Counted from the first letter of the stretch, positions 50,704-60,186 are shown. The stretch: DNA of 64,000 bases from Gemella morbillorum (GCF_900476045.1 NZ_LS483440.1:1054001-1118000); one strand, 5' to 3'. Numbers and translations are program-made. Notes: generated by a model from the sequence alone, not told the origin.

Positions 50704-52353
50704 TTATTCTAATCCTATGATGTATGGATATACTGGTTGCCCTGATTCTACAAGCTCAACTTCTACATCAGGATATTTATCTTCGATTAATTTTTCTAAG
50801 AAATCCGTATATTCATCTGTACTTTCTTCACCTAGGTAAATAGTTACGATTTCTTTGTCTTCATCGATAGATTTCTCTAATAATTCTTCTAATACAGTGT
50901 TAAGTGATAAATTAGAAACTACAATTTTCCCATCACGAATCCCCATAAATTCATCTTTTTTAATCTCAACACCTTCAATATGCGTATCACGAACAGCATG
51001 AGTTACTTCTAAAGTACTAACTGTCCCTAATACTTCTTGCATGTTTGCAAAGTTTTCTTCTGGACTAACATTAGGATTAAATACCATTACTGCAGCCAAT
51101 CCTTGAGGAGCTGTCTTGCTTTCCACAACATAAACATTTTCTTCTGCTAACTCTGCTGCTTGTTTAGCTGCAAGTTGAATATTCTTATTATTAGGGAAAA
51201 TATAGATATTTTTAGCATTTACTTCTTTTATAGCTTTCATAATGTCTTCTGTTGAAGGATTCATAGTTTGACCACCTTCAACTACATAATCAACGCCCAT
51301 TGAAGTTAAAACTTTACTTAATCCACTTCCCATTGAAATAGAAATCATAGCTTGCTCTTTAACTTCTTTTGAAGTAGTTGCTTGTTTAGATTCTTGTTTT
51401 CTTAAAACTTCTCTATGTTGCTCACGCATATTATCTGATTTAATTTTTATAAGCTCCCCATATTGTTGTCCATAATTAAACACCTCTCCTGGAGTCTCAG
51501 TGTGAACGTGAATTTTTACATACTCACTATCTGAAATAACAAGTAACGAATCTCCAAACTCACTCATATCTTTACGGAACTGATCTTCATCAAATTCTTT
51601 TTTATCTTTATCAAGACGAACAGTAAATTCTGTACAGAAACCATAAACTATATCTTCTGGACTCATGAAGTCCATGTCATGATCATCTTCAAATTGCATA
51701 TCAACTATATTTGTTTCAACTGCATCTAAACCGTCGATTTCTTCTCCTTTAAGAGCAGCAACAAAGCCTTGATATACACAAACAAGTCCTTGTCCTCCTG
51801 AGTCGACAACACCTACTTCTTTCAAAATAGGTAATAGGTCTGGTGTTCTTTTAAGTGATTCTTGTGCTTCCGCATAGATAGCTTCCATTACTTCAATAAC
51901 AGATGTTGTACTTTCAGCTTTTTTAACTCCTGCTTCTGCTGCTTCACGAGCTACTGTTAAAATAGTACCTTCAACTGGCTTAATTATAGCTTTATACGCT
52001 ATGTTTACACCATTTTGAATTGCGGCAGCAAATTCTTTAGAATCAATTTCTTTCTTGTCAACAATGTATTGTGACATCCCTCTAAATAATTGAGAAAGAA
52101 TAACTCCTGAATTACCACGAGCACCCATTAACAACCCTTTAGAGAATGATTTTCCTAGTTCTCCAATATTTTCAACAGTATTAGCTGCTGTTTCTTTAGC
52201 TCCTGAAGACATAGATAGGTTCATGTTTGTTCCTGTGTCTCCATCTGGAACAGGGAATACATTTAATGAATTTATTTTTTCTGCATTTTTAGCTAAATTT
52301 CTAGCACCTAAGTCTATCATTTTAGCTAAAACAAGGCCATTTATCTTTTCCAC
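50704..52353 (-). CDS. fakA: Fatty acid kinase FakA (DhaL domain ATPase)
   Basis: 549 residues; phosphorylates fatty acids bound by a FakB (DegV-family) protein so they can enter phospholipid synthesis. The N-terminal DhaL domain (about 1-200) shows NVFPVPDGDTGTNMNLSM with the Mg-binding Asp residues. A middle domain and a C-terminal domain follow (about 330-549), ending YPYIIGLE. No fakB is in the window. Start GTG with GGAGG upstream, 11 bases after the asp23 gene; the pair (yloU-yloV) is conserved. Confidence 0.95.
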   Translation of the reverse strand: MEKINGLVLAKMIDLGARNLAKNAEKINSLNVFPVPDGDTGTNMNLSMSSGAKETAANTVENIGELGKSFSKGLLMGARGNSGVILSQLFRGMSQYIVDKKEIDSKEFAAAIQNGVNIAYKAIIKPVEGTILTVAREAAEAGVKKAESTTSVIEVMEAIYAEAQESLKRTPDLLPILKEVGVVDSGGQGLVCVYQGFVAALKGEEIDGLDAVETNIVDMQFEDDHDMDFMSPEDIVYGFCTEFTVRLDKDKKEFDEDQFRKDMSEFGDSLLVISDSEYVKIHVHTETPGEVFNYGQQYGELIKIKSDNMREQHREVLRKQESKQATTSKEVKEQAMISISMGSGLSKVLTSMGVDYVVEGGQTMNPSTEDIMKAIKEVNAKNIYIFPNNKNIQLAAKQAAELAEENVYVVESKTAPQGLAAVMVFNPNVSPEENFANMQEVLGTVSTLEVTHAVRDTHIEGVEIKKDEFMGIRDGKIVVSNLSLNTVLEELLEKSIDEDKEIVTIYLGEESTDEYTDFLEKLIEDKYPDVEVELVESGQPVYPYIIGLE

Positions 52354-52364
52354 TATCTTTCCTC

Positions 52365-52724
52365 CTATTTGTTAACCTTGATGCCTTGAATAAAGATATT
52401 AACCTCATCCACTTTAACACCTAATGTTTTTTCAATTTGGTATTTTACTGAAGATTGAACATTATTAGCAATTTCTGAAATTTTTGTTCCATACATAACT
52501 ATAATATATAAATCAATTATTAATTTACCTTCGTCTTTTTTTACTTTTATTCCTTTAGAATAATTTTCTTTACCTAATATTTCTGTAATTCCATCTTTAA
52601 CTTGATTTTTACTAGCCATTCCTATAATTCCGTAACAACTTACCGCTGTACCTCCAGCAACTGATGCAATCACATCATCACTAATAGAAACATGTCCTAG
52701 ATCATTATTAATTTCTAATGCCAT
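52365..52724 (-). CDS. Asp23/Gls24-family envelope stress protein
   Basis: 119 residues, cytosolic, of the YloU/Asp23 family. Characteristic elements are GHVSISDDVIASVAGGTAVSCYGIIGMA (about 10-37; cited in parts: ISDDVIASVAG and CYGIIGM) and the C-terminal EVNIFIQGI. Asp23 proteins gather at the membrane and affect envelope stress. It directly precedes fakA and is probably co-transcribed from the promoter just upstream. Confidence 0.93.
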   Translation of the reverse strand: MALEINNDLGHVSISDDVIASVAGGTAVSCYGIIGMASKNQVKDGITEILGKENYSKGIKVKKDEGKLIIDLYIIVMYGTKISEIANNVQSSVKYQIEKTLGVKVDEVNIFIQGIKVNK

Positions 52725-52769
52725 ATCTTTTTCCTCCTATTTAAAATAGACAAAATGAACATACGAATT

Positions 52770-52798
52770 ATTATACCTTTTTTATAAAAAAAATACAA
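52770..52798 (-). promoter_or_regulatory. Promoter of asp23-fakA
   Basis: TTGTAT (52793-52798), 17-base spacer, TATAAT (52770-52775), minus strand, about 45 bases before the ATG. Confidence 0.65.
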
Positions 52799-52875
52799 GT
52801 AAAACATTGATATTTCTAAAACAAGAGCCTTTGGTTGTCCCTTATTTTATCGAGGTCTCTCACTATTATTTCTAA

Positions 52876-53808
52876 TTATTTATTGCCATTTACTGACTCT
52901 TTTGAATGTATCATCAATGTAATAACATCGCATACTGGGGTAGGAATGTTGTGAATTTTACCTAAACGAGAGATTTCTCCATTTAAGTAATCTATTTCTG
53001 TCAATCTACCATTTTTCATATCTTGATATAATGATGGATAATGCAATCCTGCAGTTTTCGGATCAAAACAATTTTCTATATTTTTCTCAATTATTTCTTG
53101 CTTAACATCAATACCTTCAGCGTGACCAACCGCTGTTACTTCATTCAGAATAGCACGAGTCAAATCTAAGTGCTTTTCATAACTTCCATATTGATTTATA
53201 TTACAATCTATCAATGTACAATAAGTATTTAAAACACAATTCAACCCTGCTTTGTGCCATATCGATTGATATGTATTATCTGAATAATTCATATTAAGTC
53301 CCGCTTGATTTAAACGTTCAATAAGCTTTAGAGTTTCGTCTAAATTATCTTCTTTTACTTGTTTAATTTCAGTTTTTCCCGAACCATAAGCCTTTAAAAC
53401 TCCTGGTCCACCTAAACCACTCGTCCATACAGTGACACCAATTAATATATTCTTTTCTTCTACAAAATCTTTTAACGTGTCAACATGACCTAAACCATTT
53501 AGAATACAAATAACTTTTGTATCTTCATGAATTAGATGTTTTACTTTCTCTAGCATACTTCTTAATTGCATTGATTTTGTTGCTATAAAAATTACATCAT
53601 ACTTTCCTGAAACATCTTCAGGATAGTATGTTGGAATATAATAATTACCAAGATCTTTGTCATCAATAATAACCTTTAGGCCATTTTTCGTAATGTTTTC
53701 CACGTGTTCCTTCCATGAATCAACAAACGTTACGTCTTCTCCATTCTTAAATAACATATATCCAAATCTTGATCCTAGTGCTCCTGCACCTGCAAATAAA
53801 ACTCTCAT
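52876..53808 (-). CDS. Ketopantoate reductase-like oxidoreductase (PanE/ApbA family)
   Basis: 310 residues from ATG 53808, which has AAGGAG upstream; codons further upstream to 53901 are unlikely to be used. The N-terminal NADP fold begins RVLFAGAGALGSRFGYML, and the VIFIATKSMQ and ILNGLGH elements follow. The C-terminal helical domain has WHKAGLNCVLN (the catalytic Lys of the family) and EIDYLNGEI. The family makes pantoate for coenzyme A, but many paralogs use other 2-oxoacids. No other pan genes are near. coaE occurs elsewhere in this window. Confidence 0.87.
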   Translation of the reverse strand: MRVLFAGAGALGSRFGYMLFKNGEDVTFVDSWKEHVENITKNGLKVIIDDKDLGNYYIPTYYPEDVSGKYDVIFIATKSMQLRSMLEKVKHLIHEDTKVICILNGLGHVDTLKDFVEEKNILIGVTVWTSGLGGPGVLKAYGSGKTEIKQVKEDNLDETLKLIERLNQAGLNMNYSDNTYQSIWHKAGLNCVLNTYCTLIDCNINQYGSYEKHLDLTRAILNEVTAVGHAEGIDVKQEIIEKNIENCFDPKTAGLHYPSLYQDMKNGRLTEIDYLNGEISRLGKIHNIPTPVCDVITLMIHSKESVNGNK

Positions 53809-53936
53809 AAATTTTCTCCTTAATATCTTTATTTTTAAATATAAAATTACCACTAATCTTTCATATCTTTTTTTAAAATTTATTATTAAATAACTTTCCA
53901 TGTTTTATAAACTAGTGATATTTTTCTTATACCCTA

Positions 53937-53965
53937 ATTTTATAATTATCCTAAAACTTTGTCAA
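53937..53965 (-). promoter_or_regulatory. Promoter of the ketopantoate reductase-like gene
   Basis: TTGACA (53960-53965), 17-base spacer, TAAAAT (53937-53942), minus strand. Confidence 0.75.
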
Positions 53966-53987
53966 CGCGTTACGGCCTTAAAAAAAA

Positions 53988-54015
53988 GAAGAAGCGACTT
54001 TCGTCGAATCTTCTT
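53988..54015 (-). terminator. Rho-independent terminator of the PTS-IIC-like gene
   Basis: A GAAG-CGAC/GTCG-CTTC stem with a small bulge (53988-53998 and 54003-54015) and a U run on the minus transcript. Confidence 0.75.
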
Positions 54016-55060
54016 ATAAGTTTTCTGGTTTGTATGCATCTACTGTATATAATTTTAAAACATTACAATAGAATCTATCAGCTAAGAATGCCACTCCAAA
54101 AGGAATTACAAAAAATGCTAAAACAATTTGTAATAAACCTCCGTGAGTCATCTCATACGACTTTAGTGGCCCAATTAATCCGATAATACCAAAACCTGCA
54201 CTTTCATGCGTTCCTACAATATTTAAGAAATAACCAGAAATTCCAGTTATTGCAGCGGTAGTTAAAATAGTTAAAAATAATTGAGGTTTTCTGGCACAGT
54301 TTGGCATCATTAATTTAATAGCTCCTAAAATAATCGCTGCCGTGGCTCCTCTACTATTTGCTCTAAATGTTCCTATTGCTAATACGGCTGCTGCGGAAAC
54401 TAATCCTAATGTTGCTGCTCCAGCACCTATATAATTTTCATTTGTAAATAAAATTATACCCATTGCTACTGTTGATACAGGTGTTACAATTAGACATGCA
54501 AAAGCCATAGTTATCAACATACACATTAAGATTGGTTGTAACGTAGTAAACTCAAATATAATTGTTGCTAATAATTTAGTTAGACCTTTCATATAAGGTA
54601 ATGTCACTAAACCAAAAGCTGCTACTAATCCACCAATTATTGGAAGAAATATAATTGTTACTGCACCAAATTTATCTTTTACCAACAAAATAAGTAATGC
54701 CCCTATAATAGCTACTAGCATTACATTGAATAAATCCCCCATCGGTACACCTGTCCAAGCTTTATTAGCAGCATTATAAGTCAATGAACCACTTCCCGCT
54801 AAAACTGTTGCTCCTAGTACAGATGATTCTAGCGGTTTAAATTTTAAAAATTGCCCTACAATAACTCCAACTAATACAGGAATAGAAAATTGTAATAAAT
54901 ACATTGCTTGTGATAATGTAGCAAATAAGCTAGGGGCAAATAATGTTCCTAAGTATTTAAATAACGTACTCAATACTGCGTTTGGAATTAAACCAGCTAC
55001 TACACCTAGTGCTGTACCATTCAAAATTATATTAAGAAAATCCTTTGTTTTTTTCGTCAT
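54014..55060 (-). CDS. PTS_EIIC_2-type membrane permease
   Basis: 348 residues, about ten hydrophobic helices. It matches the PTS transporter subunit IIC-like family (PTS_EIIC_2): KDFLNIILNGTALGVVAGLIPNAVL at the N-terminus, then VGVIVGQFLKFKPLESSV and NSRGATAAIILGAIKLMMPN. No EIIA or EIIB domain or neighbour is present, so its energy source and substrate are not known. ATG at 55060 is preferred to 55066 because AAGGAGG is correctly spaced from it. Confidence 0.85.
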   Translation of the reverse strand: MTKKTKDFLNIILNGTALGVVAGLIPNAVLSTLFKYLGTLFAPSLFATLSQAMYLLQFSIPVLVGVIVGQFLKFKPLESSVLGATVLAGSGSLTYNAANKAWTGVPMGDLFNVMLVAIIGALLILLVKDKFGAVTIIFLPIIGGLVAAFGLVTLPYMKGLTKLLATIIFEFTTLQPILMCMLITMAFACLIVTPVSTVAMGIILFTNENYIGAGAATLGLVSAAAVLAIGTFRANSRGATAAIILGAIKLMMPNCARKPQLFLTILTTAAITGISGYFLNIVGTHESAGFGIIGLIGPLKSYEMTHGGLLQIVLAFFVIPFGVAFLADRFYCNVLKLYTVDAYKPENL

Positions 55061-55191
55061 ATACATCCTCCTTTTATATTATTATACTATAATAATATAA
55101 AATCAAAAAAAAGTAAAGAATTTTTTGAAAATTTCTATAATTTTTCTTTTTATTTTAGATTAATTCACAGAAAGCTAACTTTATTAAAAAA

Positions 55192-55217
55192 TAGCTTATT
55201 GAAATTTCAATAAGCTA
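55192..55217 (-). terminator. Rho-independent terminator of mnmG-rsmG
   Basis: 11-bp perfect arms (tagcttattga at 55192-55202, tcaataagcta at 55207-55217). Confidence 0.85.
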
Positions 55218-55223
55218 CTTTCT

Positions 55224-55937
55224 TTATAGTAATGGTTTTTTATTAGGTAATCCTGCTTTTCTTGGATATTTGTTCGGTGTTTCTTTTGTTTTTCTTATTT
55301 CCAGTATATGGCGTTCTTCTCCTTCTAAGTCAAATTCTATATCTTGTTCTAACTTTCCACCTAATAGTTTTATTGCATTTATTGCTTCATTCGTTTCTTC
55401 TTCAGCTTTTTGTGCTTTTAAACTCAAGAAATAACCACCTTTTTTTACTAATGGTAGGCATAGTTCAACTAAAACATTTAAACGAGCAACTGCCCTAGCT
55501 GTTACTATCTCAAAACTCTCTCTAAAATTTTTATCTTGACCAACTTCTTCTGCACGTGCATGTATAAAGTTGCAATTTGTCAATCCCAATTCCTCTTGAA
55601 GTAGATTTAAAAATTTAATACGCTTATTTAACGAATCAACTATTGTTACTTCTAAATGTGGATATAATATTTTAAGAGGAATCGAGGGAAATCCTGCTCC
55701 GCTTCCTACATCACAAATATTACTTACTTTACTGTAATCTCTATAAAACGAGAGTGAAATAGAATCATAAAAATGTTTAGTATAAAATTCCTCTTCTTCA
55801 GTTATCGCAGTTAAATTAATTTTTTGATTCCATTCTACCACTAATTCAAAATACTTCTCATACTGCTTCTTTTGAATATCACTAAGAACTATATTTGTTT
55901 TTTCCTCAACTTTTTTATAGAATTGTTCCTTATTCAT
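55224..55937 (-). CDS. rsmG: 16S rRNA m7G527 methyltransferase RsmG
   Basis: SAM-dependent enzyme methylating G527 of 16S rRNA. 237 residues. Motif [19 protein letters not shown] (about 41-59), SAM motif [16 protein letters not shown] (about 74-89) and VTARAVARL are typical of GidB/RsmG. The start overlaps the mnmG stop by 8 bases; the mnmG-rsmG order is the standard one. Confidence 0.96.
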   Translation of the reverse strand: MNKEQFYKKVEEKTNIVLSDIQKKQYEKYFELVVEWNQKINLTAITEEEEFYTKHFYDSISLSFYRDYSKVSNICDVGSGAGFPSIPLKILYPHLEVTIVDSLNKRIKFLNLLQEELGLTNCNFIHARAEEVGQDKNFRESFEIVTARAVARLNVLVELCLPLVKKGGYFLSLKAQKAEEETNEAINAIKLLGGKLEQDIEFDLEGEERHILEIRKTKETPNKYPRKAGLPNKKPLL

Positions 55938-57813
55938 TATTCATCCCTCTTCTTTGTTCTAAGAAAACTAATAGAATAGAAATATCCGCTGGATTAACTC
56001 CAGAAATACGAGACGCTTGACCTATTGTTAACGGTAAAACTTTTTTAAGTTTTTCACGAGCTTCTATTGCCAAACTCGGTACCTCATCATAATCTAAATC
56101 ACTTGGAATTTTCATCGCATTCATTTTTTTAAGTTTTTCAACTTGTTGTAAAGATTTTTTTATATATCCTTCATATTTAACTTCTATTTCTACTTGTTCA
56201 ACAATATCTTTAGGCAATATTGTAGAATCATCTGCTAAATACATAACATTTTTATGGCTCAATTCTGGACGTCTTAACATATCAATTGCAAGTATTCCGT
56301 CTCTTATTTCTGCACTATTTAATTCCACTAGTTTTTCTAATGTATTTGCAGTTGGTGTTATTCTAAATGTTTTTAATCTTTCTATTTCATCAGCCACTGC
56401 TTGACGTTTTTCACTGAATTTTCTATATCTTTCTTCAGTTACTAATCCATAATTATATGCTTTTTCTGTTAAACGCATATCAGCATTATCGTGACGTAGT
56501 AATAATCTATGTTCCGCACGCGATGTCAATAATCTATATGGTTCATTTGTTCCTTTAGTTACTAAGTCATCTATCAAGACACCAATATAAGCTTCATCAC
56601 GTCCTAAAATCATAGGTTCTTCACCTAAAATTTTACACGCTGCGTTAATCCCCGCCATAATTCCTTGACCAGCCGCCTCTTCATATCCACTTGTTCCATT
56701 AATTTGACCAGCAGTGAATAATCCATCTATTAATTTTGTTTCTAGAGTCGGCCATAATGTCATAGGGTTTACTGCATCATATTCTATGGCATATCCATTT
56801 CTAATAATTACTGCATTTTCTAATCCAGCTATACTTCTTACCATATCATGTTGAACATCATCAGGTAACGATGTTGACAATCCTTGAATATATATCTCTT
56901 TTGTATTGCGCCCTTCAGGTTCTAAAAATAATTGATGTCTCTCTTTATCATTAAATCTCACGTATTTATCTTCTATACTTGGACAATATCTTGGTCCTGT
57001 TCCTTTTATTACTCCTGAGTACATAGCTGAACGCCCAAGATTTCTATCTATTATCTCGTGGGTAGTTGTATTTGTATAAGTTAACCAACATGGAATTTGG
57101 TCTTCAACATATTCCGTAGTTTCATAACTAAATGCATACTTCTCATTATCACCAGGTTGAATTGCAGTTTGTGAAAAATCTACACTGTCCGCATTAACAC
57201 GCGGAGGTGTTCCTGTTTTGAATCTTACTAAATCAAACCCTAATTCTTCTAATTGTTTTGCTAAATCAATTGATGGCATTTGATGATTCGGACCTGATGA
57301 ATACTTTACATCGCCGATAACTATTTCACCACGCAGATAAGTACCTGTAGTAATAATAATTACCTTAGCTTTATAAGCTGTACCTAGCATAGTTTTCAGT
57401 CCAACTACTTTATTATTTTCTATTATTAACTCTCGAACCATCGCTTGTTCAATATCTAAGTTGGGTGTTCCCTCTAAAATACGTTTCATTTCAGTCTGGT
57501 AAGCTACTTTATCAGATTGCATTCTCAATGCACGAACAGCTGGACCTTTTGCTGTATTTAACATCTTACTTTGAATATTTGTTTTATCCGCAACACGTCC
57601 CATAAGTCCACCAAGCGCATCAACTTCACGAACAACTATTCCTTTGGCAGGCCCCCCCACACTTGGATTACATGGCATAAAGCCAATTGTATCCAAATTA
57701 ATTGTAATCATAAGAGTTTTTACACCTTTTCTGCTCGCTGCGTGCGCAGCCTCAATCCCAGCATGACCTCCCCCAATTACAATAACATCATATTCTTTTA
57801 AAAATTTAGTCAT
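55930..57813 (-). CDS. mnmG: tRNA uridine-34 modification enzyme MnmG (GidA)
   Basis: FAD enzyme that, with MnmE, installs carboxymethylaminomethyl groups on wobble U34 of several tRNAs. About 627 residues from ATG 57813, which follows GGAGG; the earlier in-frame codons to 57861 are unlikely. Visible motifs are the Rossmann [46 protein letters not shown] and [17 protein letters not shown]. The C-terminal helical domain ends [16 protein letters not shown]. mnmE is not adjacent in this window. Confidence 0.97.
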   Translation of the reverse strand: MTKFLKEYDVIVIGGGHAGIEAAHAASRKGVKTLMITINLDTIGFMPCNPSVGGPAKGIVVREVDALGGLMGRVADKTNIQSKMLNTAKGPAVRALRMQSDKVAYQTEMKRILEGTPNLDIEQAMVRELIIENNKVVGLKTMLGTAYKAKVIIITTGTYLRGEIVIGDVKYSSGPNHQMPSIDLAKQLEELGFDLVRFKTGTPPRVNADSVDFSQTAIQPGDNEKYAFSYETTEYVEDQIPCWLTYTNTTTHEIIDRNLGRSAMYSGVIKGTGPRYCPSIEDKYVRFNDKERHQLFLEPEGRNTKEIYIQGLSTSLPDDVQHDMVRSIAGLENAVIIRNGYAIEYDAVNPMTLWPTLETKLIDGLFTAGQINGTSGYEEAAGQGIMAGINAACKILGEEPMILGRDEAYIGVLIDDLVTKGTNEPYRLLTSRAEHRLLLRHDNADMRLTEKAYNYGLVTEERYRKFSEKRQAVADEIERLKTFRITPTANTLEKLVELNSAEIRDGILAIDMLRRPELSHKNVMYLADDSTILPKDIVEQVEIEVKYEGYIKKSLQQVEKLKKMNAMKIPSDLDYDEVPSLAIEAREKLKKVLPLTIGQASRISGVNPADISILLVFLEQRRGMNNE

Positions 57814-57956
57814 AGTACCTCCATATATTTTAACGTAATTGCAAAATAATGCTTTGACCAAAATTTTGATACATTACTAATTTTTACCTTTATTATATTA
57901 TCATAACCATATAAAAAATACGAATAATATACTTTGTAGATTATTTATAAATAAAA

Positions 57957-57984
57957 AATCGCAATACAAATTTGTACTGCGATT
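57957..57984 (-). terminator. Rho-independent terminator of tcyP
   Basis: 14-base arms (57957-57970 and 57971-57984; aatcgca-tacaaa and its complement, one mismatch), essentially loop-free on paper, followed by an A-rich plus strand. Confidence 0.75.
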
Positions 57985-57994
57985 CTGCATTTCT

Positions 57995-59392
57995 CTACTT
58001 TTTATTTTCAAATTTATCAAATTCTTCTTTATTAAATAATTTAAGATGTTTATCAACCATAATAGAATTCGTCATCCCACCACTTACATTTAAACAAGTA
58101 CGTCCCATATCTAAAATTGGATCTATTGCTAAAATTGGATTAATTTGATTAAAGAACGCTCCAAATCCAACTCCATTAACTGAAACTGATGCAGCCGTAA
58201 TTGCTGTCCCTGGCACACCTGCTATTCCTACTGAACCAAGAGTCACAACTATAATTGACATAACAAATAATGTAGCATCAATAGCTATACCATTAGCATT
58301 TGCTAAAAATACTATTAGCATTGCTGGATAAATACCAGCACACCCTTGCATTCCTGCTGTAGAAGAAAATGAAGCTACAAAGCTTGCAGTCGATTGATTG
58401 ACACCTAACTCTTTTGTAAGAGTATTGATAGTTAGGGGTAATGTACCTGCACTTGAACGTGACGTAAACGCTAGTATTAATGCTTTACTTGCTTTCCTAA
58501 AGTATGTAATTGGAGATAATCCATGAAATACTAAAAATAATCCTTGAATTATAAATTGAACAATTACTGCTAAATAAAGTAGTATAATAAACAGTAATAC
58601 ATCTTTAATAGATTTTAGTCCACGTTGAGCAATTGTATTTGCCAATAATGGAATTACAGCATATGGTAATAGCTTTATGACCATAACTGTAATACGGGAC
58701 ACTATAGCATGAAGACTTGCTATGTATCCAACAAAAGATTTAACTTTATCTTTATCTTTATTTTGAATATACCTTGCAGCTATTCCTATAAACATAGCGA
58801 AAATGACAATACCAATAACATTAAAATCAACCATAGCCTTAATAGGATTTGACGGGATTAATTCACGTAAGATAGTTACTACATCTTTTACTTCTTTTAT
58901 TTTACTTTCACCGCTACCTAATATTATAGAACTGCTTCCTAATTTAAATGCTGTTCCTACTAAAAAACCAACTGTTGAACTTATTGCTACCATCCCTAGA
59001 GTAATTATTAATGTAAAACGTGTTAATTTTTTTATATCTGTATTAGCATTTATATTAACAATAACATTAATAATTGACACTAAAACCAATGGAATAATTA
59101 ACATTTTAATTAAATCAATAAATCCATTTCCGAATAGCGAATACCATTTTGTAATTTCTACAACATATTTTATTTTCGTTGGATCATCACTAAATCCAGA
59201 ATATGCTTGAATTACAATTCCAAGTACTAATCCTATAGCAGTTGCTAATAACGTTCTTTTTGCCGAACTAACACGTCTTTTAGATAGATAATACATTAAA
59301 TAAAATAACGTAAAAAGCAATACTAAGAATAATAATGTCTCCTTTGTAGAAATCATAATAAATTTTTCAAAAAATGTAAACTTATTTCCCAT
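57995..59392 (-). CDS. tcyP: L-cystine:cation symporter TcyP (DAACS family)
   Basis: Sodium/proton-dicarboxylate-type symporter of about 465 residues with eight helices and two re-entrant loops. Similarity is strongest to TcyP of Bacillus: the N-terminal YLSKRRVSSAKRTLLATAIGLVLGIV, the hairpin SRSSAGTLPLTINTL and the VGIAGVPGTAITAASVSVNG stretch (cited in part: GIAGVPGTA). ATG at 59392 has GAGGT 8 bases upstream. A Cys-rich 17-codon leader ORF lies 70 bases ahead, which independently supports a cysteine/cystine role. Confidence 0.9.
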   Translation of the reverse strand: MGNKFTFFEKFIMISTKETLLFLVLLFTLFYLMYYLSKRRVSSAKRTLLATAIGLVLGIVIQAYSGFSDDPTKIKYVVEITKWYSLFGNGFIDLIKMLIIPLVLVSIINVIVNINANTDIKKLTRFTLIITLGMVAISSTVGFLVGTAFKLGSSSIILGSGESKIKEVKDVVTILRELIPSNPIKAMVDFNVIGIVIFAMFIGIAARYIQNKDKDKVKSFVGYIASLHAIVSRITVMVIKLLPYAVIPLLANTIAQRGLKSIKDVLLFIILLYLAVIVQFIIQGLFLVFHGLSPITYFRKASKALILAFTSRSSAGTLPLTINTLTKELGVNQSTASFVASFSSTAGMQGCAGIYPAMLIVFLANANGIAIDATLFVMSIIVVTLGSVGIAGVPGTAITAASVSVNGVGFGAFFNQINPILAIDPILDMGRTCLNVSGGMTNSIMVDKHLKLFNKEEFDKFENKK

Positions 59393-59409
59393 TCTATTGT
59401 ACCTCATAA

Positions 59410-59430
59410 TGAATTAGATTTCCTAATTCA
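59410..59430 (-). promoter_or_regulatory. Hairpin next to the tcyP ribosome site
   Basis: Perfect 8-bp arms (TGAATTAG and CTAATTCA, 59410-59417 and 59423-59430), ending 3 bases before the tcyP ribosome site (59401-59407). It may expose or bury the site depending on the upstream leader structure. Confidence 0.6.
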
Positions 59431-59443
59431 CCTTTCTATAATT

Positions 59444-59478
59444 TTGTTGTGTAATTTATTAATTAATTCTCACAACAA
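59444..59478 (-). promoter_or_regulatory. Hairpin covering the Cys codons of the tcyP leader ORF
   Basis: Arms TTGTTGTG (59471-59478, holding Cys codons 14 and 15) and CACAACAA (59444-59451) pair over 8 bp with a 19-base loop that holds the leader stop codon. A ribosome paused at the Cys codons would open it. Confidence 0.65.
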
Positions 59479-59516
59479 CTACAGATAGAGTGGAAACGAA
59501 TAAATTCATTTTCCAT
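59463..59516 (-). CDS. Cysteine-rich leader peptide of tcyP
   Basis: A 17-codon open frame, ATG to TAA, encoding MENEFIRFHSICSCCEN. The Shine-Dalgarno sequence GGAGG stands 6 bases before the ATG, as strong as any in the window. Three of the last six residues are Cys (codons TGT at 59481-59483, 59475-59477, 59472-59474). It ends about 70 bases before tcyP, a cystine transporter gene, and the Cys codons lie in a hairpin. By analogy to amino-acid leader peptides, its translation probably senses charged tRNA-Cys and sets tcyP expression. It is too short to be a conventional protein. Confidence 0.75.
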   Translation of the reverse strand: MENEFIRFHSICSCCEN

Positions 59517-59545
59517 AGTATACCTCCATAAATAAAAGATGTATA

Positions 59546-59576
59546 ATATTAAACCACTAATAAAATAACTTTTCAA
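59546..59576 (-). promoter_or_regulatory. Promoter of the leader-tcyP transcript
   Basis: TTGAAA (59571-59576) on the minus strand with TTTAAT at 17 bases (59548-59553) or TAATAT at 19 bases (59546-59551). It would give a short 5' end ahead of the leader ORF. Confidence 0.5.
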
Positions 59577-59614
59577 CTTATATGCTTGAAGATAAAAAAC
59601 TTTCTTATCTTATA

Positions 59615-59643
59615 TTTACTATTTTGTTTATATAGGTTATAAT
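59615..59643 (+). promoter_or_regulatory. Promoter of the flavodoxin gene
   Basis: TTTACT (59615-59620), 17-base spacer, TATAAT (59638-59643). An inverted repeat (aagataa/ttatctt, about 59588-59610) stands just upstream, between the two divergent promoters. Confidence 0.7.
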
Positions 59644-59689
59644 ACTAATTAGTTGATAATAAATTTTAATTAGAATCGGAGTGATATTG

Positions 59690-60136
59690 GTGAACATAAA
59701 ATTAGTATATGCTAGCTTAACTGGTAATACAGAAATGTTATCAGACTTAATAATAGAAAAATTTGAAGCAGAAAAAGGTATAGAAATTGAAAAATTATTC
59801 ATCGAAGATATGGTAGATTTTGATTTTTTAGATGATGCTGATGCATTTATCGTTGCTACCTATACTTATGGTGAGGGTGAACTCCCAGAAGAAATGGAAG
59901 AATTTTTTGAAGCACTTAGCGAAAAAGATTTTAGTGGCAAAATTTACGGTGTTATCGGTACTGGGGATACTGTATACGAACAATATTGTGTTTGTGTAGA
60001 TCAATTCAACGAGCAAATTGCTCAGACTGGTGCTACTAACCCTACTCAAAACTTAAAAATTGAAATAGAAGCCGATACTGATGAAGATTTTGAAAACATC
60101 GATAAATTTATAGAAGACTTTTCTTCTGCACTATAA
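59690..60136 (+). CDS. Flavodoxin
   Basis: Small FMN electron carrier of about 148 residues. The FMN phosphate loop reads YASLTGNTE, then TYTYGEGELPEE contacts the isoalloxazine ring, and GTGDTVYEQYCVCVDQF follows. The protein is strongly acidic, as usual. GTG at 59690 is chosen because GGAGTG lies 8 bases ahead; codons GTG at 59681 and TTG at 59687 are alternatives. It is one of the few plus-strand genes and shares its promoter region with tcyP. Its redox partner is not in the window. Confidence 0.92.
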   Translation: MNIKLVYASLTGNTEMLSDLIIEKFEAEKGIEIEKLFIEDMVDFDFLDDADAFIVATYTYGEGELPEEMEEFFEALSEKDFSGKIYGVIGTGDTVYEQYCVCVDQFNEQIAQTGATNPTQNLKIEIEADTDEDFENIDKFIEDFSSAL

Positions 60137-60139
60137 ATT

Positions 60140-60186
60140 AAAGGATAAAAAAAGAATGGTATAATACCATTCTTTTTTTATCCTTT
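60140..60186. terminator. Bidirectional terminator between flavodoxin and Rrf2 genes
   Basis: Perfect 22-bp arms (60140-60161 and 60165-60186) around a 3-base loop, with tracts of A and T inside the stem; it serves both convergent genes and includes the Rrf2 stop codon. Confidence 0.9.

Noticed and set aside
52820-52862. Weak stem (agagcct/aggtctct) after the ketopantoate reductase-like gene
   Set aside because: It needs a bulge and lacks a clear U tract; it may be the terminator but support is poor.
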